8,243 bases of DNA from Aliterella sp. RAGGC_92 (GTDB lineage Bacteria > Cyanobacteriota > Cyanobacteriia > Cyanobacteriales > Chroococcidiopsidaceae). The notes beneath the pieces were generated by a model. That model saw nothing but the letters and a program-made list of their open reading frames with translations. It had not been told where the DNA came from and made no database searches. The stretch is from positions 27,652-35,894 of the forward strand of contig JAPJOW010000007.1 in NCBI GenBank assembly GCA_030826005.1. The letters are read 5' to 3'. This document shows, piece by piece, positions 1-5,847 of the stretch; within the stretch, counting starts at the first letter, position 1; each line of letters begins with the position of its first letter. Both the position numbers and the translations under genes were made by a program.

Positions 1-157
1 GAGAAAATAACTTAGTTTTTTTTGTTTCTTGCGTACTCGGTTGTCTGAAGTCCTCACCTACTCCAAAATCAGGCAACTTCGCATCTTTGTGAAGGATAAA
101 AAAAGCTAATAAACGTAAATAATTTTTTTATACACTCGCTACCTCTGTGCTTATTTA

Positions 158-1498
158 ATGTCTTTAATTACTTCAGAACAATCAAGTAACTTTGCTCCAT
201 CCAGCAGTAGCGAACTTAGTTACCAACAAATTATCCTCTGTGCTGCTGCCATTGGTATTGCTGGCGGCTTGGTAGCAACTATGTATTACTACACTTTAGA
301 AGCTTGCTTGCATTTTGTATGGCATACAGTACCGGAGTTTTTAGCGCCTTATGTGTCGCCCGAAATTGTAGTTACTAATTATGTATGGATTGCTACTACT
401 ATTGGCGGCTTTCTAGTTGGTTTGACGCTGCATTTTATGGGGCTTCCTGGAGAAGTTGCTTTTGTTGTCGATAAAGTCCACCAACCAGGGCGCATTTCTC
501 AGCAACAAACTCCGGCGATGATTGTTGCTTCGCTGTTGTCTATTTCTTTTGGTGGTAGCGCTGGCCCTGAAGCGCCTTTGGTACAAATCAATGGCAGCAT
601 TGGCGGTTGGTTAGGACAAAAGTTACAGCTTACTGCAACTACAATTCGCGTTTTGACGTTTTGCGGCATGAGTGCAGCTTTGGGAGCATTTTTTGGCGCG
701 CCGCTTGGTGGGGCGCTATTTGCTTTAGAAATACCTCACCGTCGCGGTATAGAGTATTATGAGGCGCTTGTACCTGCCGTTTTGAGTGCTATTTTGAGCT
801 TTTGCGTATTTCGTCTCGTTGCAGGCTTGACAATTGGTGGGATGTATCACTTTGCGGCTATTCCTCCTTTAACGCTGTGGAATTTACTCCAAGGTGCGCT
901 TTTAGGTATAGTGGGGGCGTTGGTTGCGGTGATTTTTGTTGTTGTCTTTCGTGGCGTTGGTTATTTGTGCAAGTTCATCGAACACTACACAATTTTACTT
1001 GCTACTTTGGGCGGCTTATCAATTGGACTAATTGCTTACTTGTTTCCCCAAACGCTATTTTTTGGAGAAAAAGAAATTTCTACTATTGTCGAAACAGGTA
1101 CTAAGTTTGGGCTTGTTACCCTAATTGCGATCGCTTTAGCGAAAATGCTGGCAGTTAGTTGTACTTTACATTCTGGCTTTCGGGGTGGTTTTATATTTCC
1201 CTTATTTTATATTGGCGCGGCGGCGGGATTAGCGATCGCTCTTGGTATTCCTCAAGTTCATCCTACAATTGCGATGGTTTGTATGATGGCGGCGGTAAAT
1301 GTAGCGATTACTAAAACCCCCATTAGTACCACTATAATTCTCAGCGTCCTTTCAGATACGGCAATGATCCCAGTTATTGCGATCGCGAGTTTTACAAGTT
1401 TTTTACTTACTACTCCAGTTTGCTTAATTCAAACTCAGCGATCGCGCTCTAGCAGTCCCCAAGAACCTTTATTTTGTTCTATCTTAAATTCAAGGTAA
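158..1498 (+). CDS. CLC-family voltage-gated anion channel / H+-coupled anion antiporter
   Basis: Polytopic membrane protein of 446 residues, the usual length of a bacterial CLC core without CBS domains, moving an anion across the cytoplasmic (or possibly thylakoid) membrane. Hydrophobic helices run from about residue 24 to 422. The gating motif GxExP is present as GPEAP (136-140) with gating glutamate E138, and the helix-N motif GxFxP as GFIFP (344-348). The first selectivity motif (GSGIP in E. coli ClcA) appears as FMGLP (93-97), so the anion-coordinating serine is probably Met94. The C-terminal stretch after TTP (418-420) has no obvious counterpart of the coordinating tyrosine. E191 in ALEIPHRR lies near the internal proton-glutamate position, but the exact alignment is uncertain. 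The N-terminal 20 residues are polar and Ser-rich. The ATG start has no clear Shine-Dalgarno; TATACA at 129-134 is a weak -10 candidate. Family assignment is firm; the transported anion is unknown. Confidence 0.93.
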   Translation: MSLITSEQSSNFAPSSSSELSYQQIILCAAAIGIAGGLVATMYYYTLEACLHFVWHTVPEFLAPYVSPEIVVTNYVWIATTIGGFLVGLTLHFMGLPGEVAFVVDKVHQPGRISQQQTPAMIVASLLSISFGGSAGPEAPLVQINGSIGGWLGQKLQLTATTIRVLTFCGMSAALGAFFGAPLGGALFALEIPHRRGIEYYEALVPAVLSAILSFCVFRLVAGLTIGGMYHFAAIPPLTLWNLLQGALLGIVGALVAVIFVVVFRGVGYLCKFIEHYTILLATLGGLSIGLIAYLFPQTLFFGEKEISTIVETGTKFGLVTLIAIALAKMLAVSCTLHSGFRGGFIFPLFYIGAAAGLAIALGIPQVHPTIAMVCMMAAVNVAITKTPISTTIILSVLSDTAMIPVIAIASFTSFLLTTPVCLIQTQRSRSSSPQEPLFCSILNSR

Positions 1499-1605
1499 AG
1501 AATTTGACTATTAATACATTCTCCTGTTGGCGCTGTTATAAACTAAAAGCAACGAAAGTCTAAATTACAGATATTGCGATCGCCTTAAAAAGTCTAGGTT
1601 ACGGC

Positions 1606-2085
1606 ATGAAATCAGCATATTTTCACGAACAACTGTACGCGGCGATCGCTCTTATTTGCAAAACTGGTGGCTGGGATTATGGCGAGGCTTGGATACCTTC
1701 TTCTGACGGAGTTTTAGAACTTAGCCCCCGGTGGTACAGCCGCCTGGATAACGAGGCAATTGAGAAATTTCGCCTTTGTAGCGAAGATTTTATTATTCCC
1801 CCCAATCAAGGCTTACCCGGTAGAGTGTGGGTAAAAGGACAACCCGAATGGATTAGGGATGTTTCGGCTAAGTCTGAAGTGTATTTTTTACGCAACCAGA
1901 TTGCGGCGGCTTGCGGTGTTAAAGCAGGCTTTGGGATTCCAATTAAAGAAAATAACTGCGTTGTAGCGGTGCTAGTCTTTTTCTTGCGCCAAGCTCAAAC
2001 AATCGACCAAGAGGCAATTGACTTAATTACCGCCGTAGCTGCCGAATTAGAACAATCTTTGAGCTTGAGCATTGCTTTACATTAG
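1606..2085 (+). CDS. Stand-alone GAF-domain protein, possible small-ligand sensor
   Basis: Soluble protein of 159 residues made up almost wholly of one GAF domain (about 8-152), with no kinase, cyclase or DNA-binding partner domain. Recognisable blocks are GGWDYGEAWIP (21-31), SPRWY (40-44), the strongly conserved GLPGRVW (69-75) followed by PEWIRDV (80-86), and GFGIPI (108-113). The GLPGRVW...PEW...DV pattern is common in cyanobacterial sensor GAF domains and also resembles the N-terminal region of plant NIN-like nitrate regulators (recalled pattern, not aligned here). The one cysteine in the C-terminal half, C103 in AACGV, is not in a phytochrome or cyanobacteriochrome bilin-attachment context, so a photoreceptor role is unlikely. 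The ATG is preceded by AGG at 1596-1598, seven bases upstream. It lies 107 bp after the CLC gene and a few hundred bases before the nitrate genes. The ligand and output partner are unknown. Confidence 0.88.
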   Translation: MKSAYFHEQLYAAIALICKTGGWDYGEAWIPSSDGVLELSPRWYSRLDNEAIEKFRLCSEDFIIPPNQGLPGRVWVKGQPEWIRDVSAKSEVYFLRNQIAAACGVKAGFGIPIKENNCVVAVLVFFLRQAQTIDQEAIDLITAVAAELEQSLSLSIALH

Positions 2086-2090
2086 CGTCT

Positions 2091-2276
2091 TTATGGGGGA
2101 CTTTGTAGCGGATAGGAAATCGGAGTTACAACAGAGCTAATGCTATTTGAGGAGTAATGAGCAATCACCCAAAGGGGCATAGTCAGAGTCAGTAAAGCGA
2201 TCGCTGTTCCCAGAATGTCTGCCAACCTATGAGAAGATCGGGGAGGATTGGCAGACGGTGTACTACTAGAGTCCAT
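2091..2276 (-). CDS. Small single-span membrane protein, hypothetical
   Basis: A 61-residue ORF on the minus strand. The N-terminus is polar, rich in Ser, Pro and Asn (1-17), then one hydrophobic helix of about 20 residues (about 20-40, ADILGTAIALLTLTMPLWVI), then a short Ser/Pro-rich tail. Small cyanobacterial proteins with this 'LADxxGTxIALLTLTxPLxVIAHYSS' look are familiar, which together with the clean membrane segment argues for a real gene; the function is unknown. The only methionine upstream of the helix is the annotated start, and no clear Shine-Dalgarno precedes it. Its stop lies 5 bp from the stop of the GAF gene, convergently, and it reads away from the HEAT-repeat gene across a 221-bp divergent spacer. 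Confidence 0.6.
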   Translation of the reverse strand: MDSSSTPSANPPRSSHRLADILGTAIALLTLTMPLWVIAHYSSNSISSVVTPISYPLQSPP

Positions 2277-2459
2277 AAAAAATTTGTAAACCTATTAACT
2301 CAACAGAGTACAGCAATAAAAGTTTCTTATCTGTACTACTACTATTTTAACTGGTTATTTTGAGGAAACTGTCTATTAGTTAACATTCACGCCTTAAATT
2401 AGTATTAAAGTTAGAGTTATTAAACTGCAAAATATCTCTTTTCAATCAAAAGAAAGACT

Positions 2460-2465
2460 TATAAT
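2460..2465 (+). promoter_or_regulatory. -10 box of the HEAT-repeat (nirB-like) gene
   Basis: A perfect TATAAT lies 32 bp before the ATG at 2498, predicting a transcript start near 2472. No convincing -35 hexamer is seen at the normal spacing, and no GTA-N8-TAC site lies at the activator position about 22 bp upstream of this box. The spacer between 2277 and 2497 is otherwise AT-rich and shows no hairpin or other clear element. A half-fit NtcA-like sequence, GTA-N8-AAC, is at 2286-2299, too far upstream for class II activation of this promoter. Confidence 0.4.
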
Positions 2466-2497
2466 TATAGCCAAAACTCTGTGTAGGGGCTAATTTG

Positions 2498-3769
2498 ATG
2501 CTATCTGATAGCAAAACTCAACTTTTACAGCAGGCACAGGCGGCACAAAAAACAGGCAACTGGACAGAGGTTATTCAATGCTTGCAACAATTGGCATTGG
2601 TAGATATTGAACCAGAAATAAGTCAAGTAATAGATTTAGCTTTAGAAGTTTTGCTTGAAGGCGACTTTCAGCAACGTTGGGATGTGGCGAAAGTATATCC
2701 CCGCTTGAAAGTAGAAATTGAGCGCCTAATTGCGCCAATTATAGAAATTATCCAAACCGATGAAGATGAGGAATTACGCTGGTACGCAGCTAGGATTTTA
2801 GGAGAATTTAACCAGTCAAGTGCGATCGCAACTTTAGTGAATTTACTTAAATCTGCCGAAAATGACGAATTAACATCAATAGCCGCTAGTGCTTTGGGAC
2901 AAATTGGCAACCCCGCCGTAGCAGCACTTAGCGAATTATTGGTAGAGGAAGATACAAGACTATTAGCTGTACAATCTCTGGCTTACATCCGGCGATCGCA
3001 AATAATTACACCATTATTAACTGTAGTCAAAGATCCCGATCCCAAGATTAGATCGACGGCTATTGAAGCTTTGGGGAGTTTTCATCACCCAGAAATTCCC
3101 CCAATTTTAATTGCAGCTTTAGACGATATTGCCCCTTCTGTAAGAAAAGAAGCGGTTACAGGTTTGGGTTTTCGCGCCGACGTAGGGGAAGAATTAGATT
3201 TAGTTAATAAATTAATCCCTAGGTTGTATGACTTTAATATAGATGTTTGCTGTACGGCGGCGGCGGCTTTGGGTAGATTGGGAAGCGAAGAAGCCGCCGA
3301 TGGGATAAATAAGGTATTAAATTCTCCGCACACACCGCTAAACTTGCAATTAGAATGCGTCCGTGCTTTGGGTAGAATAGAAACGCCTATCAGCTTGCAA
3401 TATCTGCACTCTTGCTTAAACGAGCATTTTTCCCCAGTTTTGCAGCAAGAAATTGTCAAAGTTTTAGGACAAGTAGAAAAATTGAAAGGAATTGCCTCGG
3501 ATATTTTGATCGAAGCTTTGCATTTATCAAACAGTGTCAAAAGTGCGATCGCTTTATCGCTGGGAAGATTGGGTGAAACTAAAGCTATAGATCCTTTAAT
3601 AAATTTACTCGCAATCCCCGATACAGCAGTAAGATTACACGCGATCGCTTCTTTGCAACAATTAGCCCCAGCATACCAGCACTTACAGCAACTGTATAAC
3701 GATTCTGGCATTACCCCAGAACTCAAACAAGGAATAGAATTTGCTTTGAAAGAATGGCAACAAACATAA
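2498..3769 (+). CDS. nirB: HEAT-repeat protein, probable NirB (nitrite reductase helper)
   Basis: Cytoplasmic helical-repeat protein of 423 residues. Residues 1-35 form a TPR-like helical pair; from about 75 to 420 come roughly nine HEAT / PBS-lyase-type repeats, the clearest containing AARILGEF (97-104), AASALGQIG (129-137), AIEALGSF (188-195), AAAALGRLG (254-262), CVRALGRIE (287-295) and AIALSLGRLG (350-359). Such repeats are protein-binding scaffolds. The name rests on context: in Synechococcus and Anabaena the nirB gene lies next to ntcB, and NirB is reported to interact with nitrite reductase NirA and to be needed for its full activity. ATG 2498 is preferred over the adjacent in-frame TTG at 2495 because AGGGG (2485-2489) sits eight bases before the ATG. 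The ntcB gene follows after 94 bp with its own promoter. Alternative: a CpcE/PBS-lyase-like bilin-protein helper, less likely given the neighbours. Confidence 0.85.
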   Translation: MLSDSKTQLLQQAQAAQKTGNWTEVIQCLQQLALVDIEPEISQVIDLALEVLLEGDFQQRWDVAKVYPRLKVEIERLIAPIIEIIQTDEDEELRWYAARILGEFNQSSAIATLVNLLKSAENDELTSIAASALGQIGNPAVAALSELLVEEDTRLLAVQSLAYIRRSQIITPLLTVVKDPDPKIRSTAIEALGSFHHPEIPPILIAALDDIAPSVRKEAVTGLGFRADVGEELDLVNKLIPRLYDFNIDVCCTAAAALGRLGSEEAADGINKVLNSPHTPLNLQLECVRALGRIETPISLQYLHSCLNEHFSPVLQQEIVKVLGQVEKLKGIASDILIEALHLSNSVKSAIALSLGRLGETKAIDPLINLLAIPDTAVRLHAIASLQQLAPAYQHLQQLYNDSGITPELKQGIEFALKEWQQT

Positions 3770-3788
3770 GTTACTAGATACTTGTAAC
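3770..3788. promoter_or_regulatory. Inverted repeat GTTAC-N9-GTAAC overlapping the NtcA site
   Basis: A perfect 5-bp dyad, GTTAC (3770-3774) and GTAAC (3784-3788) with a 9-bp spacer, starts at the base after the nirB-like stop codon. Its right arm contains the left half of the NtcA site. It may be an operator, perhaps for a LysR-type protein such as NtcB itself, or a chance dyad; the arms are short. Confidence 0.3.
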
Positions 3789-3825
3789 AATTTCTACCAA
3801 AACTTAGCGATAGATCGGGTAATTT
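3784..3825 (+). promoter_or_regulatory. NtcA-activated promoter of ntcB
   Basis: GTA (3784-3786), eight bases, TAC (3795-3797) is an exact match to the NtcA consensus GTA-N8-TAC. Exactly 22 bases later comes TAATTT (3820-3825), an exact match to the TA-N3-T -10 form used at NtcA class II promoters. A transcript start near 3832 places the centre of the site at about -41.5, the canonical position. This predicts activation of ntcB-cnaT under nitrogen limitation and low expression with ammonium. Confidence 0.88.
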
Positions 3826-3863
3826 AGATCGGGGAGACAAATGTAATTCAGGCTACAAACAAA

Positions 3864-4787
3864 ATGCGGCTAGAACAGTTGCAGGCTTTTTTGGCGATCG
3901 CGGAGACGGGTAGTTTTCAGCAAGCAGCGCGAAAATGTGGGGTGACTCAATCAACGATTAGTCGTCAAATTCAAGCACTAGAGGCGGATTTAGGCTTGGC
4001 TTTGTTTCATCGCAACTCTGCTACTACTTTAACTTTAGGTGGCGAACGCTTTTTACCTCGCGTCCGCAAAATTTGCCAGGAGTGGCGCAGTGCAACAGAA
4101 GAATTAGCCGATTTAGTAGCCGGAAAACAGCCAGAATTATGTATTGCGGCAATTCATTCTATTTGTTCGCACTTTTTGCCGCCAGTATTGCAACAGTTTT
4201 GCCGCGACTATCCAGACGTACAGTTGCGCGTAACTTCTTTGGGGAGCGATCGCGCCCTCAAAGTGCTTAAAGATGGCATGGTAGACTTGGCGATCGTCAT
4301 GAATAATCGTTTTTTAACCGCTAGTTCTGAGATGGTAGTACAAGTGCTATACGATGAACCTATTGAGGTGTTAATGGGTGCAAATCACCCGCTTACAGCT
4401 TATGAATGGATACCTTGGGAGCAACTAACTTGTTACCCGCAAGTAGTATTTAAAGATGGTTATGGGATGCAGCGTTTGGTACAAGATCGCTTTGAACGCT
4501 TGGGGGCGACACTCCAGGCAGTTTTAGAGGTAAATACTCTTGATGCTTTCCGAGGGGTAGTGCGTCAAGGGGACATGGTGGCTTTGCTGCCGCAATCAGC
4601 GCTAGTAGAAGCCCGCAACGATCCAACGCTTGCGGTGCGATCGCTTGGTAATGAAACTTCCGATTTGACGCGCCGAGTTGTGATGGTAACGACTCAAGAT
4701 CGGTTAAAAATTCCCCCAATTCGTCGCTTTTGGGACTTGGTACAAGCTTCTATCCCCGTGCCGGAAACCATAGAAACTAGCGCTTAA
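3864..4787 (+). CDS. ntcB: LysR-family nitrate-assimilation activator, probable NtcB
   Basis: LysR-type transcription regulator of 307 residues, normal family length. The N-terminus MRLEQLQAFLAIAETGSF leads into the winged helix-turn-helix (about 3-60, recognition helix around QSTISRQIQALE, 29-40), a linker helix to about 88, and the periplasmic-binding-like effector domain (about 90-298). In cyanobacteria NtcB activates the nirA nitrate-assimilation operon together with NtcA, responding to nitrite or nitrate. The assignment to NtcB rather than another LysR (CmpR, RbcR) rests on three agreeing lines: a perfect NtcA promoter just upstream, a nirB-like gene before it and a cnaT-like gene after it. 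The start is fixed by the family N-terminus; the ribosome site is weak (AGG, 11 bases upstream). The gene is followed after 16 bp by cnaT on the same strand, so the two are probably cotranscribed. Confidence 0.88.
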   Translation: MRLEQLQAFLAIAETGSFQQAARKCGVTQSTISRQIQALEADLGLALFHRNSATTLTLGGERFLPRVRKICQEWRSATEELADLVAGKQPELCIAAIHSICSHFLPPVLQQFCRDYPDVQLRVTSLGSDRALKVLKDGMVDLAIVMNNRFLTASSEMVVQVLYDEPIEVLMGANHPLTAYEWIPWEQLTCYPQVVFKDGYGMQRLVQDRFERLGATLQAVLEVNTLDAFRGVVRQGDMVALLPQSALVEARNDPTLAVRSLGNETSDLTRRVVMVTTQDRLKIPPIRRFWDLVQASIPVPETIETSA

Positions 4788-4803
4788 GCAATTATATATA
4801 GAT

Positions 4804-5847
4804 ATGAGTACGGCATTTAGAGAGTTATTAAAAAAAGTAGGTAGTGGAACTCATACAGGCGAGGATTTGACTCGCGCCGAATCAATGACGGCAACAAAAA
4901 TGATGTTACTAGCAGAAGCAACCCCCGCCCAAATCGGGGCATTTTTAATTGCTCACCGAATTAAGCGCCCGACGGGAGAAGAATTAGCTGGAATGCTTGA
5001 TGCTTACGCGGAGTTAGGAGCAAAACTACAACCAACTAATTTTGCGCGATCGCCAATTGTTTTGGGTATACCTTATGATGGGCGATCGCGTACTGCACCT
5101 ATTAGCCCGATTACAGCTTTAATATTATTAGCAGCAAACCAGCCTGTAATTATGCACGGAAGCGATCGCTCTCCAACTAAGTACGGACTACCATTAATTG
5201 AGATTTGGCAAGGTTTGGGAGTTGATTTTAGCAAACTATCATTGGCGCAAACTCAACAAGTATTTGAGACAACAAGATTAGGATTTGTCTACTTACCGCA
5301 ACACTTTAGTCAAGCACGAGTCATCTTTGATTACCGCGATCAAATCGGCAAACGTCCGCCCTTTGCCACAATGGAATTAGTCTGGTGTCCTTACGCTGGG
5401 GATGCTCATATTATTGCTGGATTCGTACACCCGCCCACCGAAGGAATGTTTCAAGGCGCTTTGACTCTGAGGGGAACGAGCAGTTTTACAACCGTTAAAG
5501 GGTTAGAAGGTAGTTGTGACTTACCGCGCGATCGCACGGCAATTATTGGCATATTTAAGGATAATGCTTTAGTCGAACACTTGCACCTCTCCGCCCGTGA
5601 CTACGGTTTTAGTAGCAAAAATGTACCTTTAACTTCCACGCCAGAATTAGTTGCAGCAATGCAAACAGTATTGCAAGGCAAACCCTCAGAGTTAATGGAT
5701 ACGGCGTTGTGGAATGGCGGTTTTTATCTTTGGCGTAGCGGTATTTGCTCCGATATGCGATCGGGTATAGCTAAAGCCGAAGAATTACTAATTAGCGGTG
5801 AAGTTGCCCAAAAATTAGCAGAAATTAGTCAAGTAGTGGGCGCGTAA
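4804..5847 (+). CDS. cnaT: TrpD2-like glycosyl/phosphoribosyl-transferase homologue, probable CnaT
   Basis: 347-residue protein with the anthranilate phosphoribosyltransferase fold: a helical N-terminal domain (about 4-75, with AESMTATKMMLLAEATPAQI and AHRIK) and the larger C-terminal glycosyltransferase-3 domain. In Anabaena the cnaT product, described as resembling such transferases, is required for nirA operon expression and lies next to ntcB; the same layout here supports the name. Catalytic motifs of true TrpD are altered. The glycine-rich GTGGD loop reads GIPYDG (88-93), the KHGNR region reads MHGSDR (117-122), and the metal-binding DE pair region reads GLEG (233-236). A role in tryptophan synthesis is therefore unlikely; the substrate and mechanism in nitrogen control are unknown. 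No strong Shine-Dalgarno is seen; the short AT-rich spacer behind ntcB suggests translational coupling. The 3' end overlaps the convergent oxidoreductase gene by 19 bp. Confidence 0.88.
   Translation: MSTAFRELLKKVGSGTHTGEDLTRAESMTATKMMLLAEATPAQIGAFLIAHRIKRPTGEELAGMLDAYAELGAKLQPTNFARSPIVLGIPYDGRSRTAPISPITALILLAANQPVIMHGSDRSPTKYGLPLIEIWQGLGVDFSKLSLAQTQQVFETTRLGFVYLPQHFSQARVIFDYRDQIGKRPPFATMELVWCPYAGDAHIIAGFVHPPTEGMFQGALTLRGTSSFTTVKGLEGSCDLPRDRTAIIGIFKDNALVEHLHLSARDYGFSSKNVPLTSTPELVAAMQTVLQGKPSELMDTALWNGGFYLWRSGICSDMRSGIAKAEELLISGEVAQKLAEISQVVGA

Noticed and set aside
1..157. Fluoride riboswitch or other structured leader before the CLC gene
   Set aside because: No fluoride-riboswitch core or convincing stem pairing could be seen; the stretch is AT-rich with only a weak TATACA box.
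802..1104. Plus-strand ORF of 100 codons inside the CLC gene
   Set aside because: An out-of-frame shadow of a conserved membrane protein, with no domain or start signal of its own.
1606..2085. GAF protein as a cyanobacteriochrome
   Set aside because: No bilin-binding cysteine context (Cys-His or DxCF) is present.
2286..2299. GTA-N8-AAC as an NtcA site
   Set aside because: One half-site is wrong, and it is not placed 22 bp before a -10 box of the nirB-like gene; AT-rich DNA gives such matches by chance.
3085..3840. Long minus-strand ORF of 251 codons opposite the HEAT-repeat gene
   Set aside because: It is antisense to a clear repeat protein, has a Cys/Lys/Ser-rich composition with no domain, and runs through the ntcB promoter.
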